Shown here piece after piece: positions 20,393 to 27,940 of a stretch of 64,000 bases of DNA. The notes beneath the pieces were generated by a model, which was not told where the DNA came from, searched no databases, and worked only from the letters and a program-made list of their open reading frames with translations. Location of the stretch: contig NZ_JH980292.1 in NCBI RefSeq assembly GCF_000314005.1, positions 5,119,894-5,183,893 of the forward strand, given 5' to 3'. The position numbers were made by a program, and so were the translations under genes. How positions within the stretch are numbered: position 1 is the first letter of the stretch; each line of letters starts with the position of its first letter. Source of the stretch: Spirulina subsalsa PCC 9445 (GTDB lineage Bacteria; Cyanobacteriota; Cyanobacteriia; Cyanobacteriales; Spirulinaceae).

Positions 20393-20750
20393 GGATGATT
20401 CATTTAATCATTTTGACACTCCCAGTTTATAAAGATAGCCGAGAAAACCCCATCCCCTTCTGGGTAGGGATGAGAGGCAAGGCTGGCGATGAGGTTCAAT
20501 ACCCCGCTCGCCGGCCAACAGTATATCGGGATAACAGTTAGCCCCTCTGCCTCTCGCGAGTCCTAATGAGACGTGAACTCTGGGCTATGGTCCTATCCCG
20601 ATTGCAGCCGAGCCTTTTTTGCACGACTCAGGTAGGTTGGCTAGAATAAACTTGTGCCAATGCAGGTTAGTTACAAGCCCCATGCCACAAGTGGAGTGGG
20701 GCAGTTGACTTAATCATTTTGACGCAAGAGCGGGGAGCATCAAATCTGTA
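20393..20750. other. Gene-free stretch with a flanking 14-bp direct repeat
   Basis: No intact ORF. The 14-mer TTAATCATTTTGAC occurs near both edges (about 20403 and 20709) in direct orientation, about 300 bp apart. The interior is GC-rich and contains short complementary segments (GCCCCATGCC and CCCCACTCCA types). It may be a decayed mobile element, but no family could be recognised. Confidence 0.35.
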
Positions 20751-20911
20751 GGGTCTGCTGAATAACACGCCTATGCTAGGCTCAACAAGGGAACAGGGAA
20801 CTCTTAACAGGGAACAGATCATCTAAAACTGGCACGATTGCCTATTCCCGACTCCCGACTCCCGACTCCCGACTCCCGATTCCCCAACTCTCGGACTTAT
20901 TCAGCAAGCCC
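20751..20911 (-). mobile_element. MITE-like element, copy 3 (161 bp, inverted relative to copy 1)
   Basis: Near-identical to copy 1 in opposite orientation, with the same four GGGAGTC heptamers and identical length. Flanked by a perfect 6-bp direct repeat TCTGTA (20745-20750 and 20912-20917). The close identity of copies 1 and 3 indicates recent movement. Confidence 0.85.
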
Positions 20912-21003
20912 TCTGTAATTGTTCCCACTAATCCTTAGCAAAAACCCGCTTTCTGGATGTTCCCCATTAAGGCCAGAGCGAGGACTGTCCAATGGGTTTC
21001 GGT

Positions 21004-21384
21004 TCAAATACTCCGAGATGCCACTACATCTACCCCTAATCCTAAAGCATTGGGCAAAATCACGTCTCCCAAGGTCACAGGAGACTGAACTCTAACTTGG
21101 CGCAGGGTTTGACAAAGTTCCACCACCCGATCCTTGGGGATCGGTTCTTGGGTTTTGACGGGTAAACGCGCCCAAATGCCATCATCGACTTGGACTGTTG
21201 TTGTCACCATCCGACGAGGTTCTGTGTGTTCTTGGGTGGCATATTGTTCCCCCCGTTTACAGGAAAAGCCTCGGATTTCAACGATGTTTCCTTCTGCTTC
21301 TTCGACTTCTAAACGACAGCCCATGGGACAGCCAATGCACAGATAATGGCTAGTTTGCGGTTCTTCGTTGGTTAAATAGGTCAT
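21004..21384 (-). CDS. DUF1667 cysteine-rich protein
   Basis: 126 aa. Four cysteines are placed as CIGCPMGC near the N-terminus plus FSCKRG about 20 residues later, suggesting a bound metal or Fe-S centre. In other bacteria DUF1667 proteins pair with FAD-dependent dehydrogenases, including glycerol-3-phosphate dehydrogenase-type clusters. Here it follows an FAD oxidoreductase gene by 68 bp on the same strand, so it is probably the electron-transfer or assembly partner. A GGAGG ribosome-binding site lies just before the ATG. Confidence 0.82.
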   Translation of the reverse strand: MTYLTNEEPQTSHYLCIGCPMGCRLEVEEAEGNIVEIRGFSCKRGEQYATQEHTEPRRMVTTTVQVDDGIWARLPVKTQEPIPKDRVVELCQTLRQVRVQSPVTLGDVILPNALGLGVDVVASRSI

Positions 21385-21452
21385 GATCTTCCTCCGAGAA
21401 ACCCCCTCCTCTGGTGGGCGGGGTTGTTAATGATCTATCTCAATTGGGCAAC

Positions 21453-23183
21453 TCAACGGGACTGTATTTGATTGACCAATAACCAGCCCCCACTGGCATT
21501 ATATTGTCCGGTCAGGATTAAACGGGAATGAGCGGGACAATTTAACAGTTCTTCTTGTATTAAGGGGTCAATAGTGATCACTTGCCAAGTGTCCTGACTC
21601 TGGAGGGGGGTAAAACGATAATCATTGTCTCCTTGGTAAACTAAATCCCCCGGATAAGATGAGCCAAGGCTGGGGGAAGGACAGGGGGAACAGGGACAAT
21701 TGCCATTGAGGGGATACTGGTCTGGGTGGTCTAAATAATACCGTTGCCACTGTAACCAGTCGGGATGGTGGGGGGGGAGGTTGAATAGGGGGATGAGGGC
21801 GGCGGGGGCGGTTGGATCGGTTAGGAGGGCTTCTTGAAGGGTGCGCCGGGGGAGATCCCGAGGTTGACAGTTTAACTCGATACAGAGGGCGGCGGCCATG
21901 CCTGCGGCTTGTCCGAGGTTGAGGACGGTGGGCTGTAACCGGGTGGAGCCGTTGGCGATGTGGGAGACGGAGATATTTTTTTCACAGACTAAAAAGCCGT
22001 CGGTTTGGGCGGGAATGAGACAACCGTAGGGTAGGGTGAAGGGGGTGCCAGTCCAACGGCCGCCCCAGCGTAGGGATTTGGGGTGTAGGGGGAAGTCATG
22101 GCCGGGGTAGTGATGATCGTTGGCGTAGTTGCCAAAGGCGATCGCACTCACCTGTTCTCCCTCTATCGGTAAGGCGGCTACCGTGCCGGAGGGTTGGGGT
22201 AAAATAGCTTGCTCAATGACTGTGATTTGCCCCTGTAGACGGCGACTTTCCCGGAAATAGGGATGGAGGGCAAATCCCCCGTTAGAAGGGGCAGGAAAGG
22301 CGTTTTTTGCCCAACCTAGATGGGGATTTAACTCCTGTTGCACCCAACGGGCAAAGGCTCGGCTATGGTGTTGGGCTTCTTGCTCATAGTCCCGTCGGGC
22401 GCTGGCGGATTCAATTAAGCGCCCTAACTGTTCGCCGTAATCATTGCCCTGTTGTGGCCAGTTGAGCATATATAAATTTTCGGGTAAGCGGCCATAGGTG
22501 AGGAATTTTTCCCCGCCATACCCTTCCCATGCCCCCACAAAGGGACTAAAGTCTAGTCCCTCGGCCTCTATGGGGGGCGCAGGTTCTCCATAGTCTTCTA
22601 ATAACACAACCCAAGTAGGAGACTGGACGGGATAGCGTTGGGTCAGTTCATTAGCATTAATCGGCGCGCTGGGTTCGTCAAACTCCCCGCGCCACTCCCA
22701 CCCCCAACGGTGGGGAATCTCTCCCAAGGCGAGTAAATCCCCTAATTCTGTGCCATCTAGGGTAATTTGGGCGGTGATGTCGTAGTCGGCAAAACGAACC
22801 CCGGTGATGCGTTGGCCTTGGCGATGGACTTCGAGGGGGGTTTGTCCTTGAATCCAGTGCAGTTGGGGACATTGCGCCACCCACTGGGCGAAGATCTGCG
22901 CACCGAGGGCGGGGGGGTAGGCGAATAAACTCACCCAACTGGTGTTGAGGTTGAGTTGACTTTGCAGGGTGCGCACATAATGCCCCCAAATCCCGGTTTG
23001 AAAGGCGAGTAATTCGTTGCCATCGGGTACGGCTACCCCGGCACTGGTTAACATTCCCCCTAACCAAGGCCCCTCACTGACTAGGATGGTGGAGACTCCC
23101 CGACGGGCGGCTTGTAGGGCGGCGGCTGTTCCTCCGGTTCCTCCTCCCACGATGAGGAGATCAGTGGTTAGGTGAGTGGTCAT
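21453..23183 (-). CDS. FAD-dependent oxidoreductase
   Basis: 576 aa. The Rossmann dinucleotide motif GGGTGGTAAALQAARRG sits at the N-terminus, followed by EGPWLGGMLTSAGV, as in the FAD_oxidored family (PF12831). The second FAD-contact region near residues 400-430 (HIANGSTRLQPTVLNLGQA) is also present. The substrate is not evident; relatives act on a range of hydroxylated compounds. It forms a probable operon with the DUF1667 gene downstream and is divergent from the SSADH gene across a 247-bp spacer. Confidence 0.85.
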   Translation of the reverse strand: MTTHLTTDLLIVGGGTGGTAAALQAARRGVSTILVSEGPWLGGMLTSAGVAVPDGNELLAFQTGIWGHYVRTLQSQLNLNTSWVSLFAYPPALGAQIFAQWVAQCPQLHWIQGQTPLEVHRQGQRITGVRFADYDITAQITLDGTELGDLLALGEIPHRWGWEWRGEFDEPSAPINANELTQRYPVQSPTWVVLLEDYGEPAPPIEAEGLDFSPFVGAWEGYGGEKFLTYGRLPENLYMLNWPQQGNDYGEQLGRLIESASARRDYEQEAQHHSRAFARWVQQELNPHLGWAKNAFPAPSNGGFALHPYFRESRRLQGQITVIEQAILPQPSGTVAALPIEGEQVSAIAFGNYANDHHYPGHDFPLHPKSLRWGGRWTGTPFTLPYGCLIPAQTDGFLVCEKNISVSHIANGSTRLQPTVLNLGQAAGMAAALCIELNCQPRDLPRRTLQEALLTDPTAPAALIPLFNLPPHHPDWLQWQRYYLDHPDQYPLNGNCPCSPCPSPSLGSSYPGDLVYQGDNDYRFTPLQSQDTWQVITIDPLIQEELLNCPAHSRLILTGQYNASGGWLLVNQIQSR

Positions 23184-23430
23184 GCTGTTGGATCGACGGT
23201 GAATGGGTTGGGGTTATTGTCTCATATTTGGACAAGGGAACTATTGTATTGATCTTGAAGGGGGGATTTTTATCATCCCAAGGGGCTGAAGATGAGAATT
23301 GGTGCAGGATCAGTCAAAGAAAAGTAAAGAAAAAATAAATTTGTTAAATATTATACGGTTCGCCAAATTTGGCCTAGCGAAAGTCCTAGACTAGATATAC
23401 AATATTCCGTCCTGATAAGGGGGAGGGTTA

Positions 23431-24795
23431 ATGGCTATAGCAACGGTTAGTCCAGTAACCGGAGAAACACTGAAAACCTTTACACCATTGACGAGTGAGG
23501 AAATTCAGTCCAAGATTGCGATCGCCCAGACCAGTTTTGAAGCTTATCGAAACACGACATTCGCCCAGCGGAGCCAATGGTTACACCAAGCCGCCGATCT
23601 ACTGGAAAAAAACAGTGCTGAGTACGGTCGGATTATGACCGTGGAAATGGGTAAAACTTGGAAAAGTGCGATCGCCGAAGCGAAAAAATGCGCCCTCGTT
23701 TGTCGCTACTATGCCGATCACGGGGCTGATTTTCTCAAAGACATTCCGGGAGAAAGTGATGGCAGCGCGGCCTTTGTGCGCTATCAACCCCTCGGAGTGA
23801 TTTTAGCGGTCATGCCTTGGAATTTCCCGTTTTGGCAAGTCTTCCGTTTTGCCGCCCCGGCCTTGATGGCGGGCAATGTGGGACTGTTGAAACACGCTTC
23901 CAATGTCCCGCAATGTGCGATCGCCATTCAAGAGATCATAGAACAGGCGGGCTTTCCCCCTGGGGTATTTCAAACCTTACTCATTGGTGCTTCTCAAGTA
24001 GAAGAAGTCCTCGCCGATGAACGAGTACAGGCCGCCACCCTCACCGGGAGCGAATACGCCGGAGCCAGTTTAGCCGCCACCGCCGGGAAATATATCAAAA
24101 AAACGGTTTTAGAATTAGGGGGCAGTGATCCCTTTATTGTTCTCAACAGTGCTGATGTAGAATTGGCCGTTTCAACCGCCGTCACAGCCCGGATGTTAAA
24201 CAATGGACAATCCTGCATCGCCGCCAAACGGTTCATTTTACAAACAGGTATAGCCGATCAATTTATTGAACAACTTACCGCCCGGTTTGAAGCCCTAAAA
24301 ATGGGTGATCCGATGGATGAAAATGTAGACGTGGGGCCTTTAGCCACCGCCAGCATCTGTCAAGAAATTGACCAACAAGTTGAGAAAACCGTGGCGATGG
24401 GGGGCAAAGTGCTAATCGGAGGTAAACCCTTAGATCGTCCCGGTAACTTCTATCCACCCACCATCCTCACCGATATTCCCCCCGACTCCCCCGGAGCCTT
24501 AGAGGAGTTTTTTGGCCCGGTTGCCCTAGTGTTTCGGGTGAAGGAGCTAGAAGAGGCTATCCGTCTCGCTAATGGGATTAATCTGGGCTTAGGGGCTAGT
24601 GTGTGGACTCAAGATGAGGGAGAGCGCGATCGCCTGATTAACGACATCGAAGCCGGAGCCGTCTTCGTCAACGGTTTAGTCAAATCGGATCCCCGTCTGC
24701 CCTTCGGCGGTATCAAACGATCGGGCTATGGTCGTGAATTGAGCATTCAAGGAATCCAAGAATTTGTCAATATTAAAACAGTTTGGATTCGTTGA
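23431..24795 (+). CDS. gabD: Succinate-semialdehyde dehydrogenase (NAD(P)+)
   Basis: Oxidises succinic semialdehyde to succinate. 454 aa, typical for the short cyanobacterial form. Motifs: PWNFPFWQ, catalytic Cys262 in [12 protein letters not shown], general-base Glu in LELGGSDPF, and EEFFGPVA near the C-terminus. The next gene encodes a ThDP decarboxylase, matching the pair in Synechococcus PCC 7002 that converts 2-oxoglutarate to succinate and so closes the TCA cycle without 2-oxoglutarate dehydrogenase. The ATG follows a GGGGGAGGG purine tract. A TATACAAT-like sequence about 35 bp upstream could be the -10 element. Confidence 0.93.
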   Translation: MAIATVSPVTGETLKTFTPLTSEEIQSKIAIAQTSFEAYRNTTFAQRSQWLHQAADLLEKNSAEYGRIMTVEMGKTWKSAIAEAKKCALVCRYYADHGADFLKDIPGESDGSAAFVRYQPLGVILAVMPWNFPFWQVFRFAAPALMAGNVGLLKHASNVPQCAIAIQEIIEQAGFPPGVFQTLLIGASQVEEVLADERVQAATLTGSEYAGASLAATAGKYIKKTVLELGGSDPFIVLNSADVELAVSTAVTARMLNNGQSCIAAKRFILQTGIADQFIEQLTARFEALKMGDPMDENVDVGPLATASICQEIDQQVEKTVAMGGKVLIGGKPLDRPGNFYPPTILTDIPPDSPGALEEFFGPVALVFRVKELEEAIRLANGINLGLGASVWTQDEGERDRLINDIEAGAVFVNGLVKSDPRLPFGGIKRSGYGRELSIQGIQEFVNIKTVWIR

Positions 24796-24831
24796 ACCCC
24801 TTACTCTAAGCCAAAATAGTCTAAACCAAGC

Positions 24832-24870
24832 CTTGAGTCGGGAGGTTGGTCTGCTCCCACAAAACTCAAG
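24832..24870 (+). terminator. Hairpin downstream of the SSADH gene
   Basis: CTTGAGT (24832-24838) pairs with ACTCAAG (24864-24870) around an inner GGGAG/CTCCC stem. An A-rich segment, not a T-run, follows on the plus strand. It may attenuate or terminate SSADH transcription or stabilise the mRNA. Confidence 0.45.
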
Positions 24871-24958
24871 CTTAAAAACGCCCAAACCCTGACCATTCAC
24901 TATTATAAAAGGGCATCTTTTAGACTCATTTTCATGCTCCGAATCTTCATAATTTTTC

Positions 24959-24983
24959 GATCATGAACTTTGATCTCATGATC
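24959..24983. promoter_or_regulatory. Perfect dyad upstream of the 2-oxoglutarate decarboxylase gene
   Basis: GATCATGA (24959-24966), 9-bp spacer, TCATGATC (24976-24983): a perfect 8-bp inverted repeat of 25 bp total, about 100 bp before the ATG. Its size suits a dimeric regulator. A second stem (GCTCTAG 25014-25020 with CTAGAGC 25028-25034) lies closer to the gene and could form in the leader mRNA. Confidence 0.5.
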
Positions 24984-25083
24984 TGTACTGATTTGACACT
25001 TCATTTTGCAGTTGCTCTAGCTGACCCCTAGAGCAGTCTGCTGTCCTTAACCAACCTACAATTTACTGCAAGGATTAACCATT

Positions 25084-26730
25084 ATGGGCGAATTAAACAC
25101 AGCCGAACTCTTGATTCAATGTTTAGAAAACGAAGGCGTTGAATACATTTTTGGCGTACCGGGTGAAGAAAACTTACACATCCTACAAGCTCTCAAACAT
25201 TCCTCGATTCAGTTTATCACGACCCGTCACGAACAGGGAGCCGCCTTCATGGCCGACGTTTACGGACGATTAACCGGAAAAGCTGGAGTCTGTCTCTCCA
25301 CCCTCGGCCCCGGTGCCACTAACCTGATGACGGGAGTTGCCGATGCTAACCTAGATGGGGCCCCCGTTGTGGCCATTACCGGACAAGTCGGTACCGATCG
25401 GATGCACATTGAATCTCACCAGTATCTTGATTTGGTGGCCATGTTTAATCCCGTCACCAAATGGAACACCCAAATTGTCCGACCCAGCAACACGGCCGAG
25501 ATTATCCGCAAAGCCTTCAAACTGGCCCAACAGGAAAAACCCGGCGCAGTGCATATTGACCTCCCGGAAAATATTGCCGCTATGCCTGTGGATGGTCAAC
25601 CCTTACAAAAAGACCAACGGGAACCGATTTATGCCTCCTATCGAAGCTTAACCAAAGCCGCCGAAGTGATTTCTAAAGCCAAAAATCCCCTGATTCTAGC
25701 GGGAAATGGAGCCATTCGCGCCCATGCCAGCGAGGCCTTAACGGAATTCACTACCCGAATGAATATTCCCGTGGTCAATACCTTTATGGGGAAAGGAGCT
25801 ATTCCCTATACCCATCCTCTCTCCCTCTGGACCTTTGGCCTACAACAACGGGATCATGTTACCTGTGCCTTTGAAAAAGCCGATCTCGTGATTGCCGTGG
25901 GTTACGATTTAGTCGAATATTCCCCCAAACGCTGGAATCCCGAGGGCAATATTCCCATTGTCCATATTGGCACCAATCCCGCCGAAATTGATAGTAGCTA
26001 TATTCCTCTAGTGGAAGTGATCGGAGATATTGCCGACTCCCTCCATGAGATTAGTAAACGGGGGGATCGTCATGGCAAACCTACCCCCACCTCAGCCAAC
26101 TTAAAAGCCGAAATTCGCCAAGATTATGAACAGTATGCGGAGGATGCCGGATTCCCCATTAAACCGCAGAAAATTGTCTATGATTTGCGGCAAGTCATGG
26201 GGCCTGAAGATATTGTTATTTCTGATGTGGGCGCTCATAAAATGTGGATGGCGCGTCATTATCATTGCGATCGCCCCAACACCTGCCTAATCTCCAACGG
26301 TTTCGCCGCCATGGGCATTGCTATCCCCGGTGGATTAGCCGCTAAACTGGTTTATCCAGATCGTAAAGTCGTCGCCGTCACCGGGGATGGGGGATTCATG
26401 ATGAACAGTCAGGAATTAGAAACCGCCCTCCGCGTTGGCACCCCCTTTGTCACCCTAATTTTTAACGACAATGGCTATGGTTTGATTGAGTGGAAACAAC
26501 TTAATCAATTTGGAGAATCCGCCTTTATCAAATTCAGTAATCCTGATTTTGTTAAACTGGCCGAAAGTATGGGCTTAAAAGGCTATCGGGTAGAATCGGC
26601 GGCTGAACTTGTTCCTATCTTAAAAGAGGCCCTCGCCCAAGACGTTCCCAGCGTCATTGATTGTCCCGTAGACTATCATGAAAACATCCTCTTTTCCCAA
26701 AAATCCGGCGGTTTGACCTGCCCCATTTAG
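25084..26730 (+). CDS. 2-Oxoglutarate decarboxylase (ThDP-dependent, acetolactate-synthase-like)
   Basis: Non-oxidative decarboxylation of 2-oxoglutarate to succinic semialdehyde. 548 aa, with the three-domain ThDP fold: catalytic Glu50 in TTRHEQGAAFMADVYGR, a central domain, and the ThDP/Mg motif beginning GDGGFMMNSQELETA and ending IFNDN near residues 434-462. Such genes are often annotated as acetolactate synthase large subunit. The placement directly after the SSADH gene identifies it as the cyanobacterial TCA-cycle enzyme. The 288-bp gap with hairpins suggests its own promoter or differential expression from gabD. Confidence 0.9.
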   Translation: MGELNTAELLIQCLENEGVEYIFGVPGEENLHILQALKHSSIQFITTRHEQGAAFMADVYGRLTGKAGVCLSTLGPGATNLMTGVADANLDGAPVVAITGQVGTDRMHIESHQYLDLVAMFNPVTKWNTQIVRPSNTAEIIRKAFKLAQQEKPGAVHIDLPENIAAMPVDGQPLQKDQREPIYASYRSLTKAAEVISKAKNPLILAGNGAIRAHASEALTEFTTRMNIPVVNTFMGKGAIPYTHPLSLWTFGLQQRDHVTCAFEKADLVIAVGYDLVEYSPKRWNPEGNIPIVHIGTNPAEIDSSYIPLVEVIGDIADSLHEISKRGDRHGKPTPTSANLKAEIRQDYEQYAEDAGFPIKPQKIVYDLRQVMGPEDIVISDVGAHKMWMARHYHCDRPNTCLISNGFAAMGIAIPGGLAAKLVYPDRKVVAVTGDGGFMMNSQELETALRVGTPFVTLIFNDNGYGLIEWKQLNQFGESAFIKFSNPDFVKLAESMGLKGYRVESAAELVPILKEALAQDVPSVIDCPVDYHENILFSQKSGGLTCPI

Positions 26731-26753
26731 GAAAAAATTGGAAAAAAAGTCTC

Positions 26754-26843
26754 GTAGGTTGGGTGGAGCGAACGCGAAACCCAACCAGCCCCTACATTTT
26801 ATTTGGTAGGGGTTTCGTTCGCGTAGCGTTATTCAGCAGACCC
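26754..26843 (+). repeat. Palindromic repeat joined to a solitary MITE end
   Basis: A GTAGGTTGGGT-type segment with imperfect inverted arms (GCGAACGCGAAACCC and GGGGTTTCGTTCGCG) is followed directly by TTATTCAGCAGACCC (26829-26843), the right end of the MITE family. The six bases after it, TAACTA, fit the TNNNTA target pattern, but no left end is found. A related GTAGGTTGGG palindrome lies at 43916. Confidence 0.6.
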
Positions 26844-26881
26844 TAACTAACCTTAAAAATAGCACTCCATCAGGAGGTTTA

Positions 26882-27481
26882 TCAAAGAGAAAAATTATCC
26901 CAATTTTTTCCATAATCTCTAATCTGATATTGAACCCAACAACTTCTTAACCATTCTCTTCCTTTGTCCTTGAGATACCAATGGACACTACTTTCGTGCC
27001 AATCATAGGGGGATTTAACTTGATTATGTTTGACTGGATTATAGTGAATATAATTTAGTGTTGTATAGTAATGGCGTTCTGAACGAATGGCGCGATCGCT
27101 ATAGGAACACCAAACTTTCCCAGTGCAGCGATCTTCAATGTTCCACTGACGGGCAAAACGCCCATGAATGAGGCGTAGTTGTTGACTTAACCATTTAAAT
27201 TCAACAGTGGTAATTAAGAGGTGATAATGATTAGGAAGAATTACCCAAGCGCGGATTTCAATACCTTGATGGGTCAAGGTGTCAACTAAACAATTCCATA
27301 ATTCTTGGCGGCGTGTGGGAGTATTTAATCGGTGTTTATGTTCGTAGCAAGCGGCAGTAATCAAGTAATAATCTTGGTTTTGAATGAGATGCGGGGGTGA
27401 ATGGGGTGGGTATTGCTTTTGAAGTCTAGATTGGACAATTTCGGCTTTTTGTTCATCTGTAAGTTTACGGTACTCGTACAT
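26882..27481 (-). CDS. REP-associated tyrosine transposase (RAYT, Y1_Tnp family)
   Basis: 199 aa. The HUH motif is PNHYHLL (H85, H87) and the nucleophile helix contains YIHYNPVKH (about 144-152), so both catalytic parts of a single-strand transposase are intact. RAYTs are domesticated relatives of IS200 TnpA that cut at REP palindromes and are thought to spread them. A three-copy REP-type array starts 23 bp upstream of the start codon, forming a REPtron-like unit. It lies between the 2-oxoglutarate decarboxylase and GOGAT genes. Confidence 0.92.
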   Translation of the reverse strand: MYEYRKLTDEQKAEIVQSRLQKQYPPHSPPHLIQNQDYYLITAACYEHKHRLNTPTRRQELWNCLVDTLTHQGIEIRAWVILPNHYHLLITTVEFKWLSQQLRLIHGRFARQWNIEDRCTGKVWCSYSDRAIRSERHYYTTLNYIHYNPVKHNQVKSPYDWHESSVHWYLKDKGREWLRSCWVQYQIRDYGKNWDNFSL

Positions 27482-27503
27482 TTTCCCTTAAAATCCCATC
27501 AAA

Positions 27504-27690
27504 GGTTCGTCGTTGCGCTTCAGCGCGCATTTTAGGGCTAAAGCCCAACAACGAGCAACTGGGTTCGTCGTTGCGCTTCAGCGCGCATTTTAGGGCTAAA
27601 GCCCAACAACGAACAACTGGGTTCGTCGTTGCGCTTCAGCGCGCATTTTAGGGCTAAAGCCCAACAACGAACAACTGAGTTCGTCGTTGC
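27504..27690. repeat. REP-type array: three 58-bp units plus a partial fourth
   Basis: Units at 27504-27561, 27562-27619 and 27620-27677 are nearly identical, and 27678-27690 starts a fourth. Each has outer arms GTTCGTCGTTG and CAACAACGAAC (one mismatch) enclosing two mini-hairpins, GCGCTTCAGCGC and GGGCTAAAGCCC. There are no spacers, so this is not CRISPR. It borders a RAYT gene, the expected partner for such palindromes. Confidence 0.9.
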
Positions 27691-27867
27691 AAGATTCCCC
27701 ATCAAACGCCAACCCCCCCTTTGGGACTTGCAATTTCAGCCCAGACCGATATAATGGACGATCCCCCTGTGATCATCCAGGACCGAAGGCCTCATGACGA
27801 GGGGTGGATTAAATACCTCTTCTGCCTAGATCAATCCCTCAAATCGGATTGTAAGATCACTAAAGCG

Positions 27868-27894
27868 GTGGACAGTAAAGCTTGCACTGTCCAC
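27868..27894 (+). promoter_or_regulatory. Leader hairpin upstream of the GOGAT gene
   Basis: Perfect 9-bp stem GTGGACAGT / ACTGTCCAC with a 9-nt loop, ending 46 bp before the ATG. The rest of 27691-27867 contains weaker complementary segments (GGCCTC/GAGG types). No NtcA-type GTA-N8-TAC site and no glnA-type riboswitch consensus was seen. The hairpin could be a protein-binding site or an mRNA structure. Confidence 0.45.
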
Positions 27895-27940
27895 AAACCC
27901 TTATCAAAAAAATCAACCGTCAATCAGGTTAACGCACAAT

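Noticed and set aside
25084-26730. True acetolactate synthase (ilvB)
   Set aside because: No ilvN is adjacent and the gene follows SSADH, as in the characterised 2-oxoglutarate decarboxylase pair.
27504-27690. CRISPR-like regular repeats
   Set aside because: The 58-bp units abut each other with no unique spacers, and they are palindromic and next to a RAYT gene. No cas genes are present.
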